In this document: positions 43,333-52,550 of the stretch, piece by piece
Numbering within the stretch: position 1 is the first letter of the stretch
How the letters are laid out: each line of letters opens with the position of its first letter
Assembly (NCBI RefSeq): GCF_024169315.1
Contig: NZ_JALJWR010000001.1
Coordinates: forward strand, 1,881,501 to 1,945,500
Direction: 5' to 3'
Length of the DNA: 64,000 bases
Source of the DNA: Pseudomonas migulae
Lineage (GTDB): Bacteria; Pseudomonadota; Gammaproteobacteria; Pseudomonadales; Pseudomonadaceae
Notes under the pieces: generated by a model
The model's database searches: none
What the model was told of the DNA's origin: nothing
The model's input: only the letters and a program-made list of their open reading frames with translations
Program-made: the position numbers and the translations under genes

Positions 43333-43365
43333 CTGACGACCGGAAGCAAAAATAAATTGCCACTA

Positions 43366-43396
43366 AATATGACATGCGTCATATTACGTGCGTAAT
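43366..43396. promoter_or_regulatory. Two overlapping dyads upstream of the EmrA-like gene
   Basis: AATATGAC, ATGC, GTCATATT (43366-43385) has perfect 8-base arms. It overlaps ATTACG, TG, CGTAAT (43383-43396) with perfect 6-base arms. The ATG of the pump gene is 30 nt further. Such dyads suit TetR or MarR repressors, but none is encoded next to it. Confidence 0.5.
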
Positions 43397-43425
43397 TAAA
43401 CGCCGTTTCCTACAGGTAACCCTTC

Positions 43426-44547
43426 ATGACCAGCATGCCTTCCGTTGAGCCCGACCTGGCTGTCCCGGTGACCACTCCAAAGCCTCCCCTGCTCAAGCGC
43501 CTGATCTTGCTGACCCTGGCCATTGCCGCCCTGGTGTTCGCGGGTTTCTATGCGGCGCATTGGTGGACCGCCGGTCGTTTCATCGAAGAAACCGACGACG
43601 CCTACATCGGTGGCGACGTGACGGTGATCGGGCCGAAGGTGGCGGGTTACATCGAAGAGGTGCTGGTCACCGACAACCAGAAAGTGAAGGCCGGTGATGT
43701 GCTGATCCGCCTCGACTCCCGCGACTACCGCGCCAACCTGGCCAAGGCCGAAGGTGCAGTCGCCGCAGAAGAAGCCTTGCTCGCCAACCTCGACGCCACC
43801 GAACAACTGCAACACGCTGTAATCGGCCAGGCCCGCGCCGGGATCGATGCCACTGGTGCCGAAACCTCTCGCTCCCGGGATGACGATGCGCGTTACAAAA
43901 AACTGGTTGGCAGCAACGCTGTCTCGGTAGAAAGCGCCCAACGCGCCAACGCCACCTTCAAGACCGCCCAGGCACTCAGTGCCCGGGCCCAGGCTGAGTT
44001 GCTGGCCGCGCAACGCCAGTTGAACGTGATCGCAACCCAGAAACAGCAAGCCCGTGCCGCGCTGATGCAGGCCCGCGCCGAGCGTGATCTGGCGCAACTG
44101 AACGTCGGTTACACCGAGTTGCGCGCACCGATGGATGGCGTGATCGGCAATCGCCGGGCGCGGGTCGGCGCGTATGCGCAGGCCGGTTCGCAACAGTTGT
44201 CGGTGGTGCCGGCGAGCGGGTTGTGGGTCGATGCCAACTTCAAGGAAGACCAACTGGCGCACATGACACCGGGTCAACGGGTGGTCATTCACGCAGATGT
44301 ACTTTCGGGGCAGGTTTTCCACGGTCATCTGGACAGTCTCGCGCCGGCCAGTGGTTCGCAGTTCAGCGTGTTGCCACCGGAAAACGCCACCGGCAACTTC
44401 ACCAAGATCGTGCAACGGGTGCCGGTGCGGATCGTGCTCGATCCGGCCGATGGCGTGCTCGGTCATCTGCGTCCGGGTCTGTCGGTCACCGCTGAAGTGG
44501 ATACGCGCAAGGAGCCTGAAACCCCAGTCGTGGCTCGCGCACCATGA
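43426..44547 (+). CDS. HlyD/EmrA-family membrane fusion protein
   Basis: The 373-residue periplasmic adaptor has one N-terminal membrane helix (RLILLTLAIAALVFAGFYAA), the EmrA hallmark ETDDAYIGGDVTVIGPKVAG, a coiled-coil region (about 105-210) and the beta-barrel part with NFKEDQLAHMTPGQRV. It links an inner-membrane MFS pump to an outer-membrane channel. Its stop overlaps the start of the pump gene (ATGA). No outer-membrane component gene is adjacent. Drug or toxin efflux is inferred. Confidence 0.9.
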   Translation: MTSMPSVEPDLAVPVTTPKPPLLKRLILLTLAIAALVFAGFYAAHWWTAGRFIEETDDAYIGGDVTVIGPKVAGYIEEVLVTDNQKVKAGDVLIRLDSRDYRANLAKAEGAVAAEEALLANLDATEQLQHAVIGQARAGIDATGAETSRSRDDDARYKKLVGSNAVSVESAQRANATFKTAQALSARAQAELLAAQRQLNVIATQKQQARAALMQARAERDLAQLNVGYTELRAPMDGVIGNRRARVGAYAQAGSQQLSVVPASGLWVDANFKEDQLAHMTPGQRVVIHADVLSGQVFHGHLDSLAPASGSQFSVLPPENATGNFTKIVQRVPVRIVLDPADGVLGHLRPGLSVTAEVDTRKEPETPVVARAP

Positions 44548-46136
44548 GCCGCGCCCTCGCCGCCCCTGCGCAACCGTTCAACGCCGCCAACATGGCGACG
44601 GCGACCAAGGTCTTCGCCTTCGCCACCATGTGCATGGGCATGTTCATTGCGCTGCTGGATATCCAGATTGTCTCCGCGTCATTGCGCGATATCGGCGGCG
44701 GACTGTCGGCGGGCACTGACGAAACCGCGTGGGTGCAGACCAGCTACCTGATCGCCGAAATCATCGTGATTCCGCTGTCCGGCTGGCTCTCCCGAGTGTT
44801 CTCGACACGCTGGTTGTTCTGCGCGTCCGCGGTGGGGTTCACCCTCGCCAGCCTGCTCTGCGGCGCGGCCTGGAACATCCAGAGCATGATCGCCTTCCGC
44901 GCCCTGCAAGGGTTTCTCGGCGGCTCGATGATCCCGCTGGTGTTTACCACGGCGTTCATTTTCTTCACCGGCAAACAACGGGTCATCGCGGCGGCCACGA
45001 TTGGCGCGGTGGCCTCATTGGCGCCGACGCTGGGGCCGGTCATCGGCGGCTGGATCACCGACATTTCGTCCTGGCACTGGCTGTTCTACATCAACCTGGT
45101 GCCGGGGATTTTCGTTGCGGTGGCAGTACCGATGCTGGTGAAAATCGATCAACCGGAACTGTCGTTGCTCAAAGGCGCCGACTACCTGAGCATGGTGTTC
45201 CTGGCGCTGTTTCTCGGTTGCCTGGAATACACCCTCGAAGAAGGCCCGCGCTGGAACTGGTTCAGCGACCGCACGATTCTGACCACCGCGTGGATCAGCG
45301 GCCTGGCGGGCCTGGCGTTCATCGGTCGAACCTTGCATGTGGCCAATCCGATTGTCGATTTGCGCGCCCTGAAAGACCGCAACTTCGCCCTCGGCTGCTT
45401 CTTCTCGTTCGTCACCGGGATCGGCCTGTTCGCCACCATTTACCTGACGCCGCTGTTTCTCGGCAGGGTGCGTGGCTACGGCGCGCTGGACATTGGTCTG
45501 GCGGTTTTCTCCACCGGGGTGTTCCAGATCATGGCGATTCCGCTGTATGCCTTTCTGGCCAACCGCATCGATCTGCGCTGGATCATGATGACCGGCCTCG
45601 GGCTGTTCGCGTTGTCGATGTGGGATTTCAGCCCGATCACCCATGACTGGGGGGCCAAGGAATTGATGTTGCCGCAAGCGCTGCGCGGGATTGCCCAGCA
45701 ATTGGCGGTGCCGCCAGCGGTCACCCTGACCCTCGGCGGATTGGCGCCCTCCCGGCTCAAACATGCTTCGGGCTTGTTCAATCTGATGCGCAACCTCGGC
45801 GGTGCCATTGGCATCGCCGCGTGTGCAACGATCCTCAACGACCGGACCAACCTGCACTTCACCCGCCTGGCGGAAAACCTCAACAGCACCAACGAAGCGC
45901 TGAATCAGTGGCTGTCCCAGGTCGGCAACAACTTCGCCACCCTCGGCCAGAGCGGTGACGCGGGCGTCACCGCCAGCCTGCATCAGTTATGGCTGCTGAC
46001 CTACCGCGAAGCACAGACACAAACCTACGGCGACGCGTTCCTGATGATCGGGGTCTGCTTCGTCATCGCCACGGCGATGGTGCCCTTGATGCGCAAGGTG
46101 CAACCACCGGCCGCGCCGTCAGCAGACGCTCACTGA
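44544..46136 (+). CDS. DHA2-family (EmrB-like) MFS efflux pump
   Basis: The 530-residue protein has 14 membrane helices. DHA2 traits are LLDIQIVSASLRDIGGGLSA in helix 1, AWVQTSYLIAEIIVIPLSGW, RALQGFLGGSMIPLVFTTAF and APTLGPVIGGWITDISSWHW. It works with the fusion protein encoded just before it. The 3' end abuts the AhpD-like gene on the other strand with no gap between stop codons. Substrate unknown. Confidence 0.92.
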   Translation: MSRALAAPAQPFNAANMATATKVFAFATMCMGMFIALLDIQIVSASLRDIGGGLSAGTDETAWVQTSYLIAEIIVIPLSGWLSRVFSTRWLFCASAVGFTLASLLCGAAWNIQSMIAFRALQGFLGGSMIPLVFTTAFIFFTGKQRVIAAATIGAVASLAPTLGPVIGGWITDISSWHWLFYINLVPGIFVAVAVPMLVKIDQPELSLLKGADYLSMVFLALFLGCLEYTLEEGPRWNWFSDRTILTTAWISGLAGLAFIGRTLHVANPIVDLRALKDRNFALGCFFSFVTGIGLFATIYLTPLFLGRVRGYGALDIGLAVFSTGVFQIMAIPLYAFLANRIDLRWIMMTGLGLFALSMWDFSPITHDWGAKELMLPQALRGIAQQLAVPPAVTLTLGGLAPSRLKHASGLFNLMRNLGGAIGIAACATILNDRTNLHFTRLAENLNSTNEALNQWLSQVGNNFATLGQSGDAGVTASLHQLWLLTYREAQTQTYGDAFLMIGVCFVIATAMVPLMRKVQPPAAPSADAH

Positions 46137-46577
46137 TCAGGCCTGAGGCGTTTTACGGAAACCTACCGCCAGGCGATTCCAGCTGTTGATGGTGGAAATC
46201 GCCACGGTCAGGTCGACCATTTCCTTTGGCGTGAACTGCGCGCTGACCACTTCGTAGTCTTCGTCCGGCGCGTGGGTCAGGCTCAGTTGAGTCAGGGATT
46301 CGGTCCAGAGCAGCGCAGCACGTTCACGATCAGTGAAGAACGGCGCCTCGCGCCAGGCGGTCACGGCGAACAGGCGACGCGGGGTTTCTCCGCCCTTGAT
46401 GGCATCGGTGGTGTGCATGTCGATGCAGAAGGCACAGCCGTTGATTTGCGAAGCACGCAGCTTGACCAGTTCGATCAGGTTTTTTTCCAGCGGCAGCTTC
46501 GAGACGGCGGTTTCCAGGGCGATCATGGCTTTGAGTGCATCAGGGGAAGCGGTGTAAAAATCGATACGCGGTTTCAT
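46137..46577 (-). CDS. AhpD-like carboxymuconolactone decarboxylase-family protein
   Basis: The 146-residue protein carries the AhpD-type redox motif NGCAFCIDMH (CxxC plus downstream His) after ELVKLRASQI, and ends with an FTPKEMVDLTVAIS helix. Such proteins reduce peroxides or related oxidants. The ATG at 46577 follows GGAGC; an ATG six codons upstream is less likely. It converges with the EmrB-like gene with zero spacing, so each transcript must end inside the other gene. Confidence 0.9.
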   Translation of the reverse strand: MKPRIDFYTASPDALKAMIALETAVSKLPLEKNLIELVKLRASQINGCAFCIDMHTTDAIKGGETPRRLFAVTAWREAPFFTDRERAALLWTESLTQLSLTHAPDEDYEVVSAQFTPKEMVDLTVAISTINSWNRLAVGFRKTPQA

Positions 46578-46898
46578 GTCGGGCTCCAGGAGCAAGTGGG
46601 GGTGGAGCTAAGTTAATCCCGCAGGCCGGTTGCTCAAATAGCCAATATTCCAGAAGTCGAGGAGACCACCCCACAAACTCTGCAGGAGCGAGCTTGCTCG
46701 CGATGAACTCCAGAGCGACGCGTTTAATCAGACAACACGCGTCATCGTTAACGTCCATCGCGAGCAAGCTCGCTCCTACAGAACGTACGAAAATTAAATA
46801 CGCCGGGCTGATTGCCAGCACTCGGTCCGCGCCACTAGAATGCGATCAATTCTTAATTGCAATCAGTCCAGGACGCCCGAAACGAGTATCGGTCCCCC
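46578..46898. other. Intergenic region between AhpD-like and second sigma gene
   Basis: The 321 bp has no supportable gene. It holds a REP doublet (46681-46781) and the divergent promoter region. AT-rich DNA at 46790-46860 (AAAATTAAATA, CAATTCTTAATTG) is the likely promoter of the sigma gene, but no convincing Fur box is seen. Confidence 0.7.
46681..46781. repeat. REP doublet (REPIN-like)
   Basis: GCAGGAGCGAGCTTGCTCGC and GCGAGCAAGCTCGCTCCTAC flank about 55 nt. The arms are intermediate between the two classes seen in the window. Confidence 0.85.
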
Positions 46899-47405
46899 AT
46901 GTCGTCAGTCGACCCACCTTCGAACCAGCAAATCCACACCCTCTACAGCGAACACCACGGTTGGCTTCAGGGGTGGCTGCATCGAAAACTTGGCAACCGC
47001 TGCGACGCGGCCGACCTGGCCCATGATACGTTCCTGCGCCTGTTGACCCGGCAAGTCGCCAAACCCCTGGGGAGCGAGCCCCGTGCCTTGCTGACGCACA
47101 TCGCCAAGGGCCTGGTGATCGACCGCTGGCGACGTCAGGACATCGAGCGCGCCTATCTGGAAACCATCGCTCAATTGCCGGTCGCCGACGTCCCGTCGCC
47201 GGAAACCCGCCTGCTGATTCTCGAAACCCTGATGCGCATCGAAGCGCTGTTGCGCGAATTGCCGACGGTCACTCGCGAGACCTTCATGCTGTCGCAGATC
47301 GAAGGGCTGACCTATGCGCAGATCGCCACACGCCTGAGTGTGTCGCTGATCACCGTCAAACGGCACATGCGTGCCGCGTTCATTGCCTGCCTGAGTGTCG
47401 CCTGA
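46899..47405 (+). CDS. ECF sigma factor, FecI-like
   Basis: The 168-residue sigma factor has region 2 (CDAADLAHDTFLRLLTRQ) and region 4 (LLRELPTVTRETFMLSQ, GLTYAQIATRLSVSLITVKR). The closest family is FecI-type iron-starvation sigma factors. The ATG at 46899 suits the family N-terminus. Its stop overlaps the fecR-like start (TGATG). It is expected to drive the TonB receptor gene two genes downstream when FecR signals. Confidence 0.92.
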   Translation: MSSVDPPSNQQIHTLYSEHHGWLQGWLHRKLGNRCDAADLAHDTFLRLLTRQVAKPLGSEPRALLTHIAKGLVIDRWRRQDIERAYLETIAQLPVADVPSPETRLLILETLMRIEALLRELPTVTRETFMLSQIEGLTYAQIATRLSVSLITVKRHMRAAFIACLSVA

Positions 47406-48364
47406 TGAATTCGTCGATGATCAACCCGCAGATTCTCGGCGAAGCCGCCGACTGGCTGGTGCAGCTGCATTCAGGGACCGCAACGCCGTCCGACCATCAG
47501 GCCATTGCCCATTGGCGCAGCCGCAGTGCCGAGCATGCCCAGGCCTGGCTGCGGGCCGAAGCGCTGCTCGGCGAGTTTCGCAGCGTTCCGGCCAACCTCG
47601 CCATCCAGACCCTGCAACGGGCTTCGCGCCAAGAAGGCCTCAGCCGCCGCCAGACCCTCACGCGTGTGGGCTTGTTCCTGATGGCCGGCCCTTTGGGCTT
47701 CGCCTCGCAACATATGCCCTGGCAACAATGGACTGCCGATCAGCGGACCGCCGTGGGCGAACAGAAACGCCTGCAACTGCCCGACGGCAGCGAGCTGCTG
47801 CTCAACACGGAAAGTGCCGTCAACATTGCCTTCAACGAGCATGCGCGACGCGTCATGCTCTTGGACGGCGAAGTGTTGATCAGCACTGCGGGGGATCCCG
47901 CAGCCCGGCCATTTATCGTTGAAACCCCGCAATGCGTTAGCCGTGCGTCGGGAGCCCGGTTTTGCGTGCGGATCCATGGTTCGCGAAGCCAGGTATCGGT
48001 GCTCGAAGGGCTCGTGGACGTCACGCCGCTGTTGCTGTCACAGAGCACTACCCTCAAGGCCGGTGAACGCCAGGGCTTCAAACTCGACCGGTTCGATCCG
48101 GTGGAACGTTTCGACACCAGCGCCCTGGCCTGGGACAAGGGCATGTTGCTGGCCAACAATATGCGCCTGGACGAACTGCTCGGTGAACTGAGCCGCTACC
48201 GTCCCTGCGTGTTGCGCTGTCATGCCGATGTCGCGGGTTTGCGGGTGTCGGGGGCCTTTTCCCTGCGCGATACCGACGCGAGCCTGCGTCTGCTCGGCGA
48301 TACGCTGCCGCTGAAAATCAGCAGCCTGACCCGGTACTGGCTGTCGGTCGAACCGCGGGTCTGA
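47405..48364 (+). CDS. FecR-family anti-sigma/sigma regulator
   Basis: The 319-residue protein has the FecR_N start (EAADWLVQLHSGTATPSDHQ, IAHWRSRSAEHAQAWLRAE), a hydrophobic segment (RVGLFLMAGPLGFASQ), then the FecR domain (LQLPDGSELLLNTESAVNIA, VLIST) and a C-terminal STN-like part (ANNMRLDELLGELSRYRPCV). It would pass the receptor signal to the coupled sigma factor. A 101-nt gap separates it from the receptor gene. Confidence 0.92.
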   Translation: MNSSMINPQILGEAADWLVQLHSGTATPSDHQAIAHWRSRSAEHAQAWLRAEALLGEFRSVPANLAIQTLQRASRQEGLSRRQTLTRVGLFLMAGPLGFASQHMPWQQWTADQRTAVGEQKRLQLPDGSELLLNTESAVNIAFNEHARRVMLLDGEVLISTAGDPAARPFIVETPQCVSRASGARFCVRIHGSRSQVSVLEGLVDVTPLLLSQSTTLKAGERQGFKLDRFDPVERFDTSALAWDKGMLLANNMRLDELLGELSRYRPCVLRCHADVAGLRVSGAFSLRDTDASLRLLGDTLPLKISSLTRYWLSVEPRV

Positions 48365-48465
48365 AGGCACCGTCAATTTTTTTCACTCCTCCCTGATACC
48401 TTTCTGCGTTTCGTTCGGTGTGTGGATAGACCTCTTCAATTCCACGCGCTCGACAGGAACGCCGA

Positions 48466-50895
48466 ATGACTTCAACGCCGCTGCACCGCCCCGCCGATTT
48501 CCCGCTCAAGGTCCTGAGCCTGAGCATTGCCCTGGCCTTTACCGCGTTGCTGCCCGTCACCAGTCAGGCCGCCGACAGTGTCAACGAAAGTGCCAGCCGC
48601 CACGTCAATATCGGGCCTGGGTTGCTCAGCCAGACGCTGGCGCAATTCGCCGTGGCGGTCGGGGTGCCGTTGTCATTCGATCCGGCACAACTGGGCGATC
48701 GCCAGAGTCCGGGGTTGCAGGGCAACTACAGCGTGCAATCGGGCTTCGCGCAATTGCTCGAAGGCAGTGGTTTCGAGCTGATCAGCACGGGCGGGAGCGG
48801 TTACACCGTGGCGCCGCGAATGGCCGCCGACGGCGCACTGGAATTGGGTGCCACCAACGTCAGCGCCCTGCGCGACGACAACGCTGACACCTACGGCGGC
48901 GGCCAGGTCGCCAAGGTGGCGCAGGTCGGCATGCTCGGCAACCAGGCGTTGAAAGACCTGCCGTTCAGCGTCACCAGCTTCACCGCAAAAACCATCGCCG
49001 ACCAACAGGCCCAGACCGTCGGCGATGTGTTGCTCAACGATGCCTCGGTGCGTCAGTCCGCCGGTTTCGGCAACTTCTCCCAAGTGTTCATGATTCGCGG
49101 TTTGCCGCTGGCGTCCGATGACATTTCCTATAACGGCCTGTACGGCGTATTGCCGCGACAGATCATCGCCACCGAAGCGCTGGAGCGGGTCGAGTTGTTC
49201 AAGGGGCCGAACGCTTTCGTCAACGGGGTCACGCCCAGCGGCAGCGGGATTGGCGGCGGCGTCAACCTGCAACCCAAACGTGCCAACGATGTGCCGACCC
49301 GCAGCGTCACCCTCGATTACAGCGCCGATGGCCGGGTCGGCGGGCATCTGGATCTGGGCCAGCGCTTTGGCGAAGACAACCGCTTCGGCGCCCGGGTCAA
49401 CCTGATGCAACGCGAAGGCGACACCGCCGTCGATGACGAAGACCAGCGCTCGTCGCTGATCAGCCTCGGCCTGGACTATCGCGGCGATCGCCTGCGCGTG
49501 TCGACGGACCTGGGCTACCAGAAACAGGTGATCAATCAGGGCCGTTCGGTGGTGTACGTCGATTCGTCCTTGCAGAAAGCGCCCAAGGTCCCGGACGCCA
49601 ATGCCGGCTATGCGCAGAGCTGGAGCTACTCGCAACTGGAAGACACCTTCGGCATGGCCCGCGCCGAATACGACCTCAGCGACAGCTGGACCGCCTACGT
49701 TTCCGGCGGCGCCAAACACACCCGGGAAAACGGCGTGTACTCGTCGCTGACCGTCACCAACCTCAATGGCGCCGCCCGTGGCGGCATGCTTTACCCGCCG
49801 CACGACGAGGATAACCAAAGCCTGATGGCCGGCCTCAATGGCCACTTGAACACCGGGCCGATCAGCCATCAGCTCAACCTCGGCCTGGCAGGTATCTGGG
49901 GCCAGCAACGCTCGGCGTTCGAAACGATTGCCACCGCCGGGCGCTACAGCACCAACCTCTACGATGTCACTGATAAACCGCGTCCACGGGCCACCTCGTT
50001 CGGCAGCGACATTCATGATCCGCGCATCGTCGGCAAGAACACCCTGCGCAGCGCGGCGGTGTCCGACACCCTGGGTTTCATCGACGATCGCGTGTTGCTG
50101 ACCCTCGGCGTACGCCGCCAGACGCTGAACGTCGACGGCTGGAACACCACCACCGGCGCGCGCACCTCAAGCTATGAAGAGTCGATCACCACGCCGGTCT
50201 ATGGCCTGGTGATCAAGCCGTGGGAACACGTTTCGTTTTACGCCAACCGCATCGAAGGCCTGGCCAAGGGGCCGACACCACCGACCAGTGCGATCAACCG
50301 CGACGAAACCTTCGCCCCGGTGCGCAGCAAGCAAATCGAAGCCGGCGTGCGCCTGGACATGGACACTTATGGCGCGAGCCTGGGCGTGTACCGCATCGAG
50401 CAGCCGTCGAGCTATACGCAGAACGGGATCTTTCGGGTCGATGGCCAGCAGCAGAACAAAGGCGCGGAGCTGAACATCTACGGCGAACCCCTCGATGGCC
50501 TGCGCTTGCTGAGCGGTGCGACGCTGATGAAGACCGAAATCGAAGGCAGCACCAACGGTGTCAACGATGGCAACCGCGCCGTCGGCGTGCCACACTTTCA
50601 GCTCAACGTCGGCGCCGATTGGGACGTGCCGGGGATTGAAGGGGCGGCGCTAAGCGCACGGATGTTGCGCACGGGCGGGCAATACCTGAATGCCGCCAAC
50701 ACTCAAAGCATTCCGGCATGGAACCGTTTTGATGTGGGGTCGCGGTATGCGTTCAGGCTGGATGAGAAGGAAATCACCTTGCGCGCCAATCTGGAGAACG
50801 TGGCGAACAAGGCGTATTGGGCGTCGGCGAATGGCGGGTATCTGACGCAAGGAACGCCCAGGACGTTGAAGGTGTCGGCGACTTTGGATTTCTGA
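48466..50895 (+). CDS. TonB-dependent siderophore receptor with signalling domain
   Basis: The 809-residue outer-membrane receptor has a signal peptide (to about SQAADS), an STN domain (about 45-115), the plug (LKDLPFSVTSFTAKTIADQQ, VFMIRGLPLASDDISYNG, ELFKGPNAFVNG) and a barrel ending in Phe (VSATLDF). The plug resembles hydroxamate-type receptors such as FhuE or FoxA more than FecA. It completes a sigma/FecR/receptor set. A T-rich stretch at 48377-48383 may be the ECF -35. The siderophore cannot be named. Confidence 0.92.
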   Translation: MTSTPLHRPADFPLKVLSLSIALAFTALLPVTSQAADSVNESASRHVNIGPGLLSQTLAQFAVAVGVPLSFDPAQLGDRQSPGLQGNYSVQSGFAQLLEGSGFELISTGGSGYTVAPRMAADGALELGATNVSALRDDNADTYGGGQVAKVAQVGMLGNQALKDLPFSVTSFTAKTIADQQAQTVGDVLLNDASVRQSAGFGNFSQVFMIRGLPLASDDISYNGLYGVLPRQIIATEALERVELFKGPNAFVNGVTPSGSGIGGGVNLQPKRANDVPTRSVTLDYSADGRVGGHLDLGQRFGEDNRFGARVNLMQREGDTAVDDEDQRSSLISLGLDYRGDRLRVSTDLGYQKQVINQGRSVVYVDSSLQKAPKVPDANAGYAQSWSYSQLEDTFGMARAEYDLSDSWTAYVSGGAKHTRENGVYSSLTVTNLNGAARGGMLYPPHDEDNQSLMAGLNGHLNTGPISHQLNLGLAGIWGQQRSAFETIATAGRYSTNLYDVTDKPRPRATSFGSDIHDPRIVGKNTLRSAAVSDTLGFIDDRVLLTLGVRRQTLNVDGWNTTTGARTSSYEESITTPVYGLVIKPWEHVSFYANRIEGLAKGPTPPTSAINRDETFAPVRSKQIEAGVRLDMDTYGASLGVYRIEQPSSYTQNGIFRVDGQQQNKGAELNIYGEPLDGLRLLSGATLMKTEIEGSTNGVNDGNRAVGVPHFQLNVGADWDVPGIEGAALSARMLRTGGQYLNAANTQSIPAWNRFDVGSRYAFRLDEKEITLRANLENVANKAYWASANGGYLTQGTPRTLKVSATLDF

Positions 50896-50922
50896 TCTGA
50901 TTTCTGGGCGAACCGGCCACCG

Positions 50923-51008
50923 CTTTCGCGAGCAAGCCCGCTCCCACATTCGACCGTATTTCACTTTGAAAACGCGGTCGAATGTGGGAGCGGGGCTTGC
51001 TCGCGAAC
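50923..51008. repeat. REP doublet forming a very long hairpin
   Basis: Arms CGCGAGCAAGCCCGCTCCCA... and ...TGGGAGCGGGGCTTGCTCGCG continue inward through CATTCGACCG/CGGTCGAATG, giving a stem of about 30 bp with one bulged G and an 18-nt loop. It lies between the converging TonB receptor and channel genes. Confidence 0.88.
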
Positions 51009-51035
51009 CGCGCAGCGGCCATTCACCAAAAATCC

Positions 51036-52478
51036 CTAAGCCCGACTGCGCAACCACTGCAAGAACCCCTTCTTCGCCACCACCTTCGGCGCTTCCTGGG
51101 TCAACGATTGGGCCTTGTGCAAACGGAAATCCAGCAGCGCCTTCATCGCTTCGCCGATGTCATGCCGCGCATCCAGGCAGGGTTTGAGGTAGTCCTTCTC
51201 GATCCGGTACAAACTGCAGGGGGTCTTGGCGGTGAAGTCCGCCGGCAGCGCCGTGTCCGAGAGGATCCCGCCCTCGCCGATCACTTCGCCCGGCCCCATG
51301 CGTCCGGATTCAAACTTGACTCCTGCGCGGCTCAGCGACACCGACACCACGCCGGATTCGATGATGAACAAATGATCGCTGACCTCCCCCGCCGGCAGGA
51401 TCATTTCCCCGGGACGGAAAGTTTGCAGGCTCATGTGCTGGCTGAAGGTTTCTTTCTCTTCCTGGCGCAGGGTCGAGAAGATAGCCGAGCTTTCCAGCAA
51501 CGCCCGCGGACGTGACAGCGCGGCCGGTGCATTCGATTCGACGCTGGACAACAGGCTCACGCCCGACGCTTGCAAGTGCCGGAACGCAAGGTCGAACAGC
51601 AGATTGCGCACCATGCGTTTCTGATCCATCGAAACCACGAAGCCGCTGATTTCGTATTCCACACCGGCGGCACTCGAACCTTTCAGTGAAACGCTCGGCG
51701 CCGGTTTGTTCAGCAGATAACGGCAACCTTCCATCGCCCGTTCCAGCGCATCGATCACCGTCTGCGGCCGTGCGTGCGGGCTGAGTTGCAGGCTGATCGA
51801 CACGCCGAAAATATCGCTCGGCCGGCTGAAGTTGACGATCTTGGCTTTCGCCGCCAGCGAGTTGGGAATCACCGCCATGCTGCCCTGGGCGGTTTGCAGG
51901 CGCGTGGCGCGCCAGTCGATGTCGGTGACCCGGCCTTCGGTGCCGTCGATAGAGATCCAGTCATCCAGTTGATAGGGTTTGGTGGTGTTGAGGACAATCC
52001 CGGAGAACACGTCACTGAGGGTACTTTGCAACGCCAGGCCGACGATGATCGCCAACGCACCGGAGGTGGCCAGCACGCCTTTGACCGGCAGATCGAGCAC
52101 GTAGGCCAGCGCCGCGATGATCGCGATCAGGAAAATCACCGCGCCGAGCAAATCCTGGAGCAAGCGCCCGGTATGCCCGACCCGCTGCATCATCACCGCA
52201 CCGATCAACACCGTCAGGGTACGCGCGCCGAACAGCCACCAGCCAATCTGCAAACCGGTCGCCGCCAGGTGCAGCGGCACGTTGTCGGCCCACGGCGCGG
52301 GCTCCAGCGGGTTCAAACCCTCGTTGAACAGCAGCATGCTGAACAGCGCGAAAATCACCAGCCGCACCACCAATTTCCAGTTGCTGCCGCCGGCACTGAT
52401 CAAGCGCCACAATCCCAGGTCGATCAGGATCAGGATCAGCGCGCAGATCAATGGATGATTGGTGAGCAGTGACAGCAT
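51036..52478 (-). CDS. Mechanosensitive channel (MscS type) with cyclic-nucleotide-binding domain
   Basis: The 480-residue protein has about four N-terminal membrane helices, a pore helix (LATSGALAIIVGLALQSTLS), and the MscS beta domain (KPYQLDDWISIDGTEGRVTD, IPNSLAAKAKIVNF). The C-terminal third is a cNMP/Crp-like domain (about 325-435: FRPGEMILPAGEVSDHLFII, GEVIGEGGIL). The ATG at 52478 starts a hydrophobic segment. The ligand is unknown and the Arg of true cAMP sites is not obvious. Confidence 0.88.
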   Translation of the reverse strand: MLSLLTNHPLICALILILIDLGLWRLISAGGSNWKLVVRLVIFALFSMLLFNEGLNPLEPAPWADNVPLHLAATGLQIGWWLFGARTLTVLIGAVMMQRVGHTGRLLQDLLGAVIFLIAIIAALAYVLDLPVKGVLATSGALAIIVGLALQSTLSDVFSGIVLNTTKPYQLDDWISIDGTEGRVTDIDWRATRLQTAQGSMAVIPNSLAAKAKIVNFSRPSDIFGVSISLQLSPHARPQTVIDALERAMEGCRYLLNKPAPSVSLKGSSAAGVEYEISGFVVSMDQKRMVRNLLFDLAFRHLQASGVSLLSSVESNAPAALSRPRALLESSAIFSTLRQEEKETFSQHMSLQTFRPGEMILPAGEVSDHLFIIESGVVSVSLSRAGVKFESGRMGPGEVIGEGGILSDTALPADFTAKTPCSLYRIEKDYLKPCLDARHDIGEAMKALLDFRLHKAQSLTQEAPKVVAKKGFLQWLRSRA

Positions 52479-52550
52479 CGAGCGACTCCAGCACAGGTAC
52501 GGATGGGCACAGTGTAGGAGCAATTGATGCCTTCAGAACAACACAAAACA

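Noticed and set aside
46800..46898. Fur box upstream of the second sigma gene
   Set aside because: The region is AT-rich and has AATT dyads, but the match to a 19-bp Fur site is too poor to report.
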